From: Plakobranchus ocellatus
Taxonomy: Eukaryota; Mollusca; Gastropoda; Plakobranchidae
Direction: 5' to 3'
NCBI GenBank assembly: GCA_019648995.1
Contig: BLXT01007028.1
Location: 601,780-641,364 of the forward strand
Length of the DNA stretch: 39,585 nucleotides
Each line of letters opens with the position of its first letter. The stretch's first letter is position 1. Below the pieces are notes generated by a model. The model was given only the letters and a program-made list of their open reading frames with translations. It searched no databases and was not told the DNA's origin. Both the position numbers and the translations under genes were made by a program. This document shows, piece by piece, positions 10,167 through 21,124 of the stretch.

Positions 10167-13100
10167 GAAACTCCATGTCTGTCAAATTTTGAACAAAATA
10201 TCACAACAGATAAAAAAAAGGAATGCACTTGATGCATTACACAAAGAAAAGAAATTTCAAGATTTTTGTTTCCACGAGCAGATTTTACTTTTCCGTAACT
10301 TTTGAATCACCATAATTAGAACTGATACATAAATCAATCAGCACAATATAAATAGATAGATGTGTGCATTAAAAAAAATGTGTATATATCTATGTATATG
10401 TATATTACGTAATTATTTTTCAAATCAATACAAAGAACATAGAGCTTTATATGTTTTGATCTTCTACACACTGATAATAATAAAAGCATTTCAATACATG
10501 AACATTATGGATATCAAAATTGAAACTACTGATACAATGCACACTACCTTTACATGAGACCAAAAAAAAAATTGCATTTTGATATGGCCAGTTTTTGTGA
10601 TTTCAATGCCTAGACTAAAACTAAGTAAAAGGAGCATTTGAAAAAATTACTTAAGTTAAGGCTTGATGTAATCAATGAGTCCTGCAATCTTATCTCCCTC
10701 CACCACCCCCTTTGTTTTGTATATATAGCGAATATTTCCAAGAGAATACGACCAAATCTAAGAAAGTTTGACATTAGAGGCATTAAGAATTTCCTGAGCA
10801 AACTAATAAAATTGTAATGAAAATGTAGTGAAAGCACAACCAAAAACAAAAAAACAACAAAATCTTTCAAATTAAAAAGCAATTTTCAACAATTCAATGC
10901 ATATATTAAACATGTTTTATATAAATTAAAGATATACTGCATGACATAGGAAAACAAAATTTCACAGCCAATAAAACAACACAAACAAACCAACAAAAAT
11001 GACAACAACAAAAAAACCCCACGAAATTTGCATCACATGTAGCAGCATCATAGGGTATTTATGTTTTAAAAAAAAAATGTGCATTTTTTTTTATACCGGA
11101 AGCTTTACAAGAATTCATCTTGCTGTATATAAAGGAAACAGAAAATTAAAAAAAAAAAAAAAGTAAAAATAAATTCCATGTACAAACAGTTTTTTCTTTA
11201 CGTATATATGGCAATCACTCTGAGGATTATTGAATTAAACGCAGATGAAATCAACAGTAACTGCAGACAATGCAGCAATGTAGAGATAACAATATATTGT
11301 TCTTATGCTCTTCCTTTCTCAACTAATTGTGATTACAGATATGTAATAAACAAAGCAAAAAAAAAAAGAAGAAAATCAACAACAATAAAAAAGAATAAAA
11401 AATTGATTCTTTGTATGAAAACTTATTATTTTTTTAAAGTTCGGCCAACATTCCCAATTTTTTAAGGCTTCAAAGATATGTTGCAATTTTTTCTCTCTCC
11501 ATTGAAAAATAACTGACTTTTTTATAGTTTTCAAAGCAGGATTTAAAAAAAAAATGTTGCTTTTCTCATAATATGAGCCAGATGTGAAGGTGGTCATATA
11601 CTGATAAATCATTCTAAAAAATGTACATTTTGGTCATTACCAATACTTACACAAACAAAGGCATCACGGCCAACAATATAAGAGTAAAGAACGTAACATG
11701 CTTCCGACATTTGACATTTTGAAAGAAATATTCTACGAAGCATAACAAACACTATGTCCATTACCGGTACCCACCACATTTTCTTTTCCTAATCCATAAA
11801 TCTCAATTCAAATTAAAAATTCACAGATGTGCTTTAAAATCCTTCAATCACAAAACAGGTAAGAAACCAATAAAAAATAATAAAAGGGAAAAAGAACATA
11901 CACTCTCAATTCCATTTGCATTCTTATGTGATTATGTTCTTTTTAAAACTAAACTTTGCAGAAAGTTTATGTACACTTAAAATTCAATCACAGATTTCAC
12001 AAATATACATAGTATCCCTACCTATCTTCATGATTTTATCGTTTGGCCGAGTTACTAGGGCATCCAATAAGGCCTGCTAATGTACAAGAAAACCAAGATG
12101 GCGACGGACCCCGAAATCATAATGGGAAATTTAAAAATTGTGGAACAGACATGGATTAGGATCTTTCACCCTCCTTTTCTTCTTATGAGGTTTTTTTTTT
12201 TTTTATTTTTTGCTATACGGAATTTCGCATCAATAAGGTAGGTCTCTTACCCCTGCTGTAACTAATTAAGTAGTTTCACCTCTCTTTTTCTTTCAGTATG
12301 AGTTTATACAAGAAAAATATAATTTTTTTTAATACAAGAAAGCTAACATGTTTATCAGGAGCACCATCGTAGACAATTTATTAAAGCTAAAAAAAAGCTC
12401 CATAACACATTTGTCCCAATAAGGAGTGCAATTTGGGGGAAATGCTACAGTTAGTGCCCAGTATTAAGCACCTACCATTTAAATTCCAAACTTTCGTTTT
12501 AAGTTTTAGATCTAGAATAACCTCTCTAGATCTAAAACTGATTCAAAGTTTTTTTCATTTTTTTTTTAATAATAGAGAGAAGCTTCCAACAGGAAGTTAC
12601 TTAGGTTATCACTTTCTTCAATACATTATTTTTGTAATCACAAAGAACCTGGAACTCTAAAAAAACAGCAACCTATATATGGTGTGAGATTATCTCTTGA
12701 TTTAGAAAAAAACAAACCAAAATCCACTAATCAGATTAATAAACACTCGTAAAACAAGTTTGATTCACAAAATAGATGTAAAAGGAGATAGGGTTATTAT
12801 CTATGTTGTCCCGCAGCTATCTGGAAAAAAAACAACAACTTTTTTTTGGATGAAAAATTTGATTGCTCAGAAATATTCATGTCATGCCACTAAGGACTGG
12901 ACCCCAAAATGCTGAGATCACCCAGGCATCTGGAATGTGCTTGCTGGAACTGTCAGTTACTCTAATAGCAATACTTTCATTCACACAATTTTCAATGAGA
13001 ATGCATCAACTATAGGACTGCTACTGGTGAAGATCCTGCTGGGTGCGTACAAGATAAATATTTTCTAGCGTTTGATGGAGATGAAAACTGCATGATCCAA

Positions 13101-13458
13101 CTACATTGCTAAATGGCCTTTTTGACACAATCTATGATTGAGTAAAAAGAGAGACAATCTTTAAAAAGCAATAAAAATAGTTTGTTTGACATAAAAAAGA
13201 AATGTTTGTCTAATTACTTGGTTTATTCAAAATTTCAAAATAAGAGACAAGAACCCAATCTTGTTCATCTCTTTTAAATACTTCAGGTTAAAAAAAAGTT
13301 GCTTTTGTCCTTAGAACTTACAGTTTTAAGTATTTTGTTGATTCATGGTCATGACATACATAACTTTTAATAAGCTCTTGTTGAAACAATGGCTCATTTT
13401 CCTTCTTTTGACTAAATTGTTTTGTAGTCAAAGTATAAAATTATCAGTTTGCCAATTA
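10167..13458. other. Non-coding region beyond the 3' end of RILPL
   Basis: AT-rich and A-biased on the plus strand, with many A and T runs. No recognisable gene. Short open frames are low-complexity. One CpG-containing patch at about 12045-12115 includes CCAAGATGGCGACGGACC, discussed in the findings. Confidence 0.6.
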
Positions 13459-13464
13459 TTTATT
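13459..13464 (-). terminator. Possible poly(A) signal AATAAA for RILPL last exon 2
   Basis: The minus strand reads AATAAA here, about 320 nt after the stop at 13785. It is the first canonical hexamer I noticed past that stop. Such hexamers are common in AT-rich DNA, so this is only a candidate. Confidence 0.3.
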
Positions 13465-13784
13465 ATAAACTGTTCTTTAGCAAACCAGATTGTCAGTCTA
13501 AACACTTCAAATTTCACTTGCAGTGTTACACTTATGGTCAGACTTTAAAATCTTACCACTGCAAAAGTTTAAAATGCTCACAAAATGTTGCAAATTGTGA
13601 ATACTAGACAAAACTTTGGTAATTTACCAAAGGATATAAAAAGAGAAACAATTTCAATACATTATGTAATGCTCTGGATCACTCCAAAAAACTGAAGTAA
13701 AAAAGTGAAACTGTCATTCTTGAGATAAAAAAAAAAAAACTATAAAAAAATGTGACTCATTAGAACTGATTTCTTAACAGTACC

Positions 13785-14600
13785 TTAACAACTGCAGTCA
13801 AACTCCCAAATTGCAGCAGGAAACACTGCTATACTCTGTTGGTCTCCATAACTTCCTATTGATAAGCTTCCACTATAATCTGCCTCCAAAAGATCATTTT
13901 CAAGCTGGTCATTGGCACTAAATTTCTTATTTGAATAATTGTCTTTATCAGGGCCTTCAGCAGTGACACTGAGGTTGGAATTTGTAAATGACAGAGATTT
14001 TTCAGTGCTATTCATTAATGTCTGAGGTAATGAAGTATTGTTAGGAACTCTCTTTGATGCTAAAGGGTGCTGCATCAGTTGATCTTGTGATCTTTGAAGG
14101 AGACTTTGATGCTCTATGGATGCAATTGATGATTTTGACACTGGGAGCAAAGCCATTGCGGAAGACGATAATTGAGGCCTAAATTGCTTGTCTGAAGAAA
14201 GAGAGGCAGCTTGTGACATTTCTGTTATCTCACATGGGACTTTGTGTGTGACAACAGGTGATGTTGAAGGCAGAGCTAGATCAGAGAATTTTGAGTGAGC
14301 AATCGATCTAAAGGAATCTATTTGCTCATCATCGTTTGATAGCTTTTCTTTGCTTTTTGATAAAGTTCTGTGAGACCCACTTCCAATGTTTGACAGTGTA
14401 TTATAAGCCTTAAATTCTGTGTTGCTTGTCAATGTTTTATATGACTGCCTTTCATGGTTTGAAAGTCTACGTTGTGACAAATCAATTGTAGTGTCCTTAA
14501 GAGTTGCTGTGCTGACTGCTTTTATAGATGCTATTGGTTTTTTCAATGATGCCATAGTCACAAGCCTACTTTCTACTACCTCAGGGACTCCTTCCTTTTT
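13785..14600 (-). CDS. Open frame of about 270 codons after a one-base frame offset (putative RILPL C-terminal tail)
   Basis: This frame reads KKEGVPEVVESRLVTMASLK from about 14600 and stays open to a stop at 13785-13787, ending AAIWEFDCSC. It is Ser/Thr/Leu/Gln-rich with no T-rich bias, and in DNA this rich in AT a chance ORF of this length is very unlikely. It overlaps last exon 2 and would join its SPQSKRSP...SPK frame if the run of five A (minus strand, 14600-14596) were one base longer. Options: an assembly indel, a real recent frameshift that truncated the tail, or use through a different phase-0 upstream exon. Joined to exons a to g it would give about 608 codons in the window. No domain recognised. 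Confidence 0.6.
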   Translation of the reverse strand, partial: KKEGVPEVVESRLVTMASLKKPIASIKAVSTATLKDTTIDLSQRRLSNHERQSYKTLTSNTEFKAYNTLSNIGSGSHRTLSKSKEKLSNDDEQIDSFRSIAHSKFSDLALPSTSPVVTHKVPCEITEMSQAASLSSDKQFRPQLSSSAMALLPVSKSSIASIEHQSLLQRSQDQLMQHPLASKRVPNNTSLPQTLMNSTEKSLSFTNSNLSVTAEGPDKDNYSNKKFSANDQLENDLLEADYSGSLSIGSYGDQQSIAVFPAAIWEFDCSC

Positions 14601-14678
14601 GGAGATGGCTTGGGTGAACGATTTGATTGAGGTGAACGCTTGGACTGCGGCGAACCATCCGAAAACAAAAAACCGAAA
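14576..14678 (-). CDS. RILPL1: RILPL candidate last exon 2 (Ser/Pro/basic C-terminus)
   Basis: After the acceptor TTCACTCTTTTTCAG the exon supplies T, completing TT|T (Phe), then 33 codons and TAG at 14576-14578. The product continues ESGIRK-F-FGFLFSDGSPQSKRSPQSNR, followed by a proline/lysine-rich end. The FFGFLF stretch fits the Phe-rich C-terminal motif of the family, and the repeated SPQSKRSPQSNRSPK pattern looks like real disordered coding sequence. It is phase-compatible with exon g across a 14.4-kb intron. A second frame, offset by one base, stays open far beyond this stop (see the next entry), so the true C-terminus may be longer. Confidence 0.65.
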
Positions 14679-15583
14679 CTGAAAAAGAGTGAAATGGAAA
14701 GAAAACCATATAAGAAAGCTGGGGTATGTAAGCTTCAAAACACATCTCAAGTATAATTTTATATCCATAGTTTTTATTATTGTATAAGAGTATAAATAAT
14801 AAATTCAAGACGCAAAGGCCTGCTTAACTCAGTTAACTCAATGTCATTGTTTGGCCAAAAAACACTATAAAAATCAAATACAAAATAGAATAATTAAAAC
14901 CTGTAACAGTAAAAGACTAGTCCTCATGAATCTAATGTCACAAATAACTTTTTGAGAAAAAGGGCATCTTTGTGCATTTTCCTTCTTCAAAATTTCTTTT
15001 TCTTTTGTTTACACCTTCACATCTTGATAAAGAATCAAGCAGTTCTCACCATCACAAAGCTCATACAGTTATATTGATGATTTGAAATGTGTAAATGTCA
15101 CTTGTGACTCATTTGTAGTGACAAGAAAATGCATATTTCGATGCTTATCCAAAGAGTCAACAGTTGCATTTGGAATATTTCAAAACTTTGAGATTTTCTG
15201 GAAGAATCCCATACCACGAGCTTTGCTATGGGATATTGATTCTGTGCCAGTACAAAGTTTTTAATATCATTATAAAAAGCATTATAAAGAAGGAAGAGCG
15301 AAGCTTGAACAATCTTTTTCTCAAAGGTGTTACATGCCACTCATCAGGACTCCTCTAAAAAATATGTCTATACATGACTTGTATGGAAAACGATAATTTT
15401 GAGTAACAAGAATAGGTCCAATGGAACAGGCATTTTATATTTCATGCCAAGTAGGCACCAATATTGGCTGAAAATTGGAAAAATATGCCTAGGACACAGA
15501 CATGATGCCTTAATTGGTCTTATTTTTATTTAAAAATTTAGGTTGTTTAAACTATAACTTTAACTTAGTATGTCCCACACCCA

Positions 15584-15631
15584 TCCCCCCCCCNNNNNNN
15601 NNNNNNNNNNNNNNNNNNNNCGGCCCCCCCC
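15584..15631. other. Assembly gap (27 N) between poly-C tracts
   Basis: N at 15594-15620, bordered by a C run on the left and CGGCCCCCCCCCC on the right. The gap lies in a RILPL intron, so it does not affect the called exons. Confidence 0.95.
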
Positions 15632-16172
15632 CAAAGAAAAAAAATAAATAATTGCAAGCATATTTTATCACCATAAAGCTCCATTATATTTATTCACTCC
15701 TCAAATATATTCTAATACAGAGATATGTATCCCCTTTCTAACTCATAAGTAGAGCTGAAATAAGTAATATGTAAATGACTGATAGGAAAAGCTCAGTAAA
15801 TTACTTTTCAGTTACTCACCAATAGTATTATCATATTATTAGTACATTTTATTAATATTAATATTTTATATTAATAACATTATCATCACTAGGTTTTTAA
15901 CACTAGATCTGGCTCTTAAAGAATCTCAAACATGTAAATGTTTGTTTTGCTTGTCAGGCACAGAAATCAGGGTCAAGCAAAAGAATTTTAATCACAGTGG
16001 CAACCAGAATAAATCAGTCAGTGTTACTGGGAATGTTTTTGATTTAACAGATTTTATAGACTTAAAAAATGTAGTTAAAGCAAAATTTGATCAAATCAGT
16101 CGGAATGGAGCCTTTTTTTTTCCCTTCATACAAATTGAATCATATGCTTTTACATTGAAACCCATAAAATAT

Positions 16173-16318
16173 GACTTGTGACTGATTTATCAAAGTTGCC
16201 TCACATATTCTTTTCATAATATGTGACTTGTGACTGATTTATCAAAGTTGCCTCACATATTCTTTTCATAAACCGTGACTTGTGACTGACTTATCAAAGT
16301 GGCCTCACACACTCTTTA
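16173..16318. repeat. 52-bp tandem repeat, three copies
   Basis: GACTTGTGACTGATTTATCA begins copies at 16173, 16225 and (with changes) 16277; each continues AAGTTGCCTCACATATTC TTTTCATA. Copies 1 and 2 are nearly identical, copy 3 is more diverged and ends early. Confidence 0.9.
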
Positions 16319-18689
16319 TCTCTTTAATTTGTTTTTAAATTGAGAGACTCTTTTCATTATTTTAAATATCTTCTGCATTTTATTTCAGATCTAAGAAAAT
16401 TATAATAGGTTTAGGATTTGGATAAAAATATTCAAACTTGAAATAAAGTACTATATGAATTGTACTGAGTTCTTTGCATGTCAAATTAAGTGGAATGACA
16501 ACTAAGGCATATTTCATGCTCATATTTCTTGATGAGCAAATATTTAGTAAGTTATACGAATATTATATTTATTATCCTTACAAATGTTTGGAAAAAAAAA
16601 AGAAAACTTTTCCATACAACAGTCTGCAAGGCAAATGACAAGGAAAAGCACATAAAAAATAAAAAGGGGGGAATAAAATAGCCCTAAACAGTAAAACAGG
16701 AGCACAAAGCGTGCAAACAATGAAGATGAATTTCACTAAGTCATGCAGCACTAAGAGACACAGAATATATTACTTTGAACTGCACACTATATGAAAACAT
16801 TCAGTTTTGGTGCTAAGGTCTAGTATCACAACTTTGACAAATGATTTTTGTCTGCAAACCCAATAATGTAGTCTTGACAAATTAAAAACAAAAAAAAAAT
16901 TCTACTTGCTATCCATACAGCAATGAAAAAGCATCACAAAGAACTGCAGTAATTACTTTTGTAAGAACTGGTCTGATTTATGATAAGCTCTGCCTCAACC
17001 CACAAGACTAATTATTGTTAAAAAAAAAATTAACAACTGGAGCAGTAGATTAAATCTGGAAAGAAAAAAAAACTGCTGCCAGAATAAATCTACTTTGAGC
17101 TTCAAATAATAAAATCTGTAAATTATAATTATTATGGACTTTCAGTAGTCATCACAAAGTGCTTATTGTTGAATTAAGACCTCCACAAGTCTCAATCACT
17201 ACGGCACTGAAATGACAATCTGGAACATAAGTTTAGTTCCTTGCGCAAACTGAGATTTGGGTTTGACGGCCTCATCATCATCGTTAGCCAACTCTTTAGT
17301 TCCTTCTTAAACTTGAAAGATGTCAAGCCTTGAATCTTTTGCTATTCTTCCAGTCTCTGTTGCTGTTTTTTTGCCACGTTTCTATGCCCTGATACCAAGT
17401 TTTGGTTAGTCTCCCATTTAATCACTTTCTCTATTTTTCTTTCCTGACGGTATATGTGCCTCACATTGCACTCATTTATTACAATATTCTTGAAAAAAAG
17501 AGAATGTCTGTTTTGCCCTGGTATATGTGAATTTTTTTTTTCTTTGCCTTTTGAAGGCAATTTGGGTCAAGAACAAAAAATTAGGCAAGAGATTATGCAA
17601 TTGTAATTATCCTATATTTGTAATCTCTTGTAAGTTCCATATCCAAAAAGTCTATACAATATTGCTTGTAAAATCAATAGTTAGTGACATTTGCCTCTTC
17701 CTTTCTTGCGCCATGACAAGCTCTGAATATATTTAGCCAGAAGCTGAAGATAAATGAATTTCTCATGGATGTTTTTGTGGAAATTATGTTATTTTCTGCA
17801 TTATATTCTCAGAGTATTCCCAATCATGGAGAAAAGAATAAAATGTTGGTTGTAGGAAAAAAAAAAGTATGACTTGGCCCTAAATCCAGTAATTCAGTCA
17901 CAGCTGAATCTTACAAAAACTTATAAGTCATAAAATCGCATGTTCCTGATCAAATAGCAACACATAAGCATGCAAGACCTGTACAAGACTGTGCCGTTTA
18001 AGTAATGTAAAAAATGTATCACACTGACTTAAAAAAAACTGCAGGTTTTAATGTGCTTCAATGAAAAAGAACTGGACAAATCCATTAATTATGGTAAATC
18101 AGAAATATGTTGTTTTTGCATAGACCATTAAAAACCACCAAAGACATACCAACAAAGTTTAACTGGATCGAAATATTAACAAATTCCCATTCCAAGTGCC
18201 ATAAAGAAAATTATTAAAAAGTAAAATGCCAGTTCAACATTCTTATGTGTGGTTGTTACACATGAATGCATGGTTAAGCCAGAAAAAAAAAACAAAAAAA
18301 CAAAACAGAACCTCATCTATACATAACATCATGCTTTTCATCCCAAATAAAGAGCCCTGGCTTGAAGAAAAGTTTAATTCTGCTGACAAGCAAACAATAA
18401 TGCGCCAAAAAAGAGAAAAAAGTGCCAGGCTCAAAAGGGTTGAGCTGTATAGACACCGGACCAATTTAGTAGGACAAATGACTTCAGCTCTAAGACAAGA
18501 ATCTCAGCCCTGGGAGAGGAAACATAACTATATAAGGGCTGTTCAAGAGTGCCAATCATATATCCATTCAGTTCCTCTGAATTTTACCAGTAAGCTTACA
18601 CTTTATTCAGCGCTACTGACATCTAAAGTATTCCTTTTTCAAGCTCTACCAATCTTTCTTCATACTTTTTTTTTTAACGCTCTACTTAA

Positions 18690-19395
18690 TATTACATTTT
18701 ATTTCACTGAATCCTACAACTACTTTTCATACAACTATACAGAATCCTATAATTATGCTTCATTCAACTCTACTACATTGCACAATTATACTTCATTCAA
18801 CTCTGCTAAATCCTACAATTATACGTGATTCACTTCTACTAAATGCAACAATTATACTTTACTTTTCTGAATCTTTCATTTTTACTTCATGCAATTCTAC
18901 TGAATCCTAAAATTATACTCCATTCAGCTCTACTGAATCTTACAGTTATACTTAATTAAGCTATAGTCAACAATTGTGCTTCGTTCACCTCAACTGAATC
19001 TTACAATTATACTTTATTCAGCTCTACTGAATGCTCTATTGAATGAGTGCTACTGAATCATACTACTATACCTGATTAATCTTTATTGAATCTTACAATA
19101 TTTCTTTCATATTTATTGAATCCTATAGTTACACTTTATTCAGGTGTTCTAATCCTTCAGTTGTACCTTATTCAGCACTACTGATTCCTACAATTATACT
19201 AAATTCAGTGCTACTGAATCCATTAGTTATGCTTTACACATTATTCACCTTCACTGAATCCTACAAGTATACTTTATTCAGCTCTACTGAATCCTACAAT
19301 TATATATTTTCAGCTCTTCTGATTCTACAATTACTCTTCATTCAGATCTACGGAATCCTATCACCAAAGTCACTTTCAGCTCTACTACAACAATA
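18690..19395. repeat. Degenerate 33-bp minisatellite (about 21 units)
   Basis: The consensus is close to CTCTACTGAATCCTACAATT followed by ATACTTTATTCAG; many units carry substitutions and small indels. Because 33 is a multiple of three, plus-strand frames stay open over parts of it, giving a repeated ESYNY(T/I)-type peptide. This inflates open frames at 18226-18828 and 19208-19396, which I do not regard as established genes. Confidence 0.85.
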
Positions 19396-19977
19396 AATTT
19401 TGAAAAATGCTTTATCCCCAAATCAGCAAAAACTGGTTTTTCAAAATAATCCTTTCTCATAGAAACTTTAAAACAGTTACCACTGCCCCATTGAAGGTGC
19501 TTATTAATGTAAACTGCCTTTTTTTTTTCTTTGGTGCTGCAAGTTGGCTTAAGATTTAAGAGAAATGACCAACAGCATAACTAAAAAACTTGAAACTTTT
19601 GTGAGGTTTTGGTCGTCCAGTTCTTGCTTTTAAAGGCAAACAAATCATTGTATTTGCATTTCCAACCTTCTGAAAGAGTCACAAGCAAAAGAATGACGAA
19701 AAAGAGAGAGAAAAAAAAATCAGCTGGAGAAACATGAAACTCACAATTTTTATTTTCTTTGATTGATTTCCATATATAAAAGGACAACGGGCTTTCAAGG
19801 CAAAGCTATAATGATTATAAAAGCAATAACATATACAACAAATTATTTATTATATATGTACAATTTAATATATTCGAGAAGATGCATTTCAATGGTAGGA
19901 AACATGGGAGCTAGTTTGTCAAATTGTATGGTTTGACATCTTTTAATGTGCTAGAAGAAATGGGATTCATGCAAAAA

Positions 19978-20036
19978 AAGGAGAAGGAGGAGAAGGAGGA
20001 GGAGGATGAAAAGTAGGAGGAGGAGGAGGAGAATGA
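19978..20036. repeat. AGG-type purine microsatellite
   Basis: Interrupted AGG/GAA run on the plus strand, followed by a short (about 250-bp) region of degenerate CTGCTAC/ACTGCC triplets that is also low-complexity. Confidence 0.85.
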
Positions 20037-20516
20037 AGAAACATTTTTGTTTTATTTACACTCACAAAATACTTTTGAGTTTCTTTCTGTCATTTGTCTA
20101 CTTCCTTTTCTTCCTCTATTTCCTTAATGCAACTGGCATTTTATGTGCTACAACTGCTTTTGTCGTTACTTACACTAGAGCTGCCATTAACTGTTAAGCA
20201 AAAAACTGCTACCACCCAGAGGAGAACAAGAACACCTGCTGCTGCTGCAAACACCCTTGCAGTCTTTACTGCCACTTACAACAAGCACCCTCTCACCTAC
20301 CTATCAACCTACTCACATGCTATTATTACCTCTAATTCTGCCATTGCTGCTGCCCCTCATACTGTAACCAAAACTGCAGCTATACATACTATGTCTTAAA
20401 CGATGCATATTAATAGATCTTACCAACTCTTTCTCACTATGGAGCTAGTTTTATTAATTCTTCTATTTATTTTTACAGAACCACAAATACAAGAACCAAA
20501 TGTCAATACAACTAAT

Positions 20517-20781
20517 TCAGAGACAGTGAATCCCAGCATAAAGCCCAATACCTAACCACAAACTTTTTAGGTGGTGAAACCCAGGGGCAAATCCAAGAAA
20601 ACAAATTTTAAGACAAAGCATCCCAACAGCAAATACTAATACAACAAATTCCAATGCAAAGCCCAATACATAACCAACAAATTTTGAGCTTGTGAATCCA
20701 AATAGCAAAACCTATTACACGAGATATTCTGAGACAATAAATCCTAATACATGAACGACAAACCCTGGGACAGCAAATCCC
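20517..20781. repeat. Degenerate left flank of the 49-bp array
   Basis: Diverged copies of the same motif, for example GTGAATCCCAGCATAAAGCC, GGTGAAACCCAGGGGCAAAT and ACCCTGGGACAGCAAATCCC, with variable spacing. The gradient from diverged to identical suggests recent expansion at the right side. Confidence 0.7.
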
Positions 20782-21124
20782 AATACATGAATTAAAAATT
20801 CTGGGATGGTGAATCCCAGCAGCAAATCCCAATACATGAATTAAAAATTCTGGGATGGTGAATCCCAGCAGCAAATCCCAATACATGAATTGCAAATTCT
20901 GGGATGGTGAATCCCAGCGGCAAATCCCAATACATGAATTAAAAATTCTGGGATGGTGAATCCCAGCAGCAAATCCCAATACATGAATTAAAAATTCTGG
21001 GATGGTGAATCCCAGCAGCAAATCCCAACACATGAATTAAAAATTCTGGGATGGTGAATCCCAGGAGCAAATCCCAATACATGAATTAAAAATTCTGGGA
21101 CGGCGAATCCCAGCAGCAAATCCA
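20782..21124. repeat. 49-bp minisatellite, seven near-identical units
   Basis: Units start at 20782, 20831, 20880, 20929, 20978, 21027 and 21076. Each reads AATACATGAATTAAAAATTC then TGGGATGGTGAATCCCAGCAGCAAATCCC with few changes (GCAAATTC in unit 3, GGATGGCG-type changes in the last). Each unit has a perfect 7-bp inverted repeat CTGGGAT/ATCCCAG with a 5-nt loop. Degenerate older units extend left to about 20517. The minus strand is open over several units because no unit frame contains a stop; I do not treat this as a gene. Confidence 0.95.

Noticed and set aside
14581-14808. A third minus-strand frame (75 codons) over last exon 2.
   Set aside because: It is not in phase with exon g and extends into the intron across the acceptor site.
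20094-20399. 101-codon plus-strand frame rich in Thr/Ala.
   Set aside because: It is built from degenerate CTGCTAC/ACTGCC triplets next to the AGG microsatellite; no domain.
20517-21124. Possible CRISPR-like array of regularly spaced repeats.
   Set aside because: The units are contiguous tandem copies with no variable spacers, in an animal intron.
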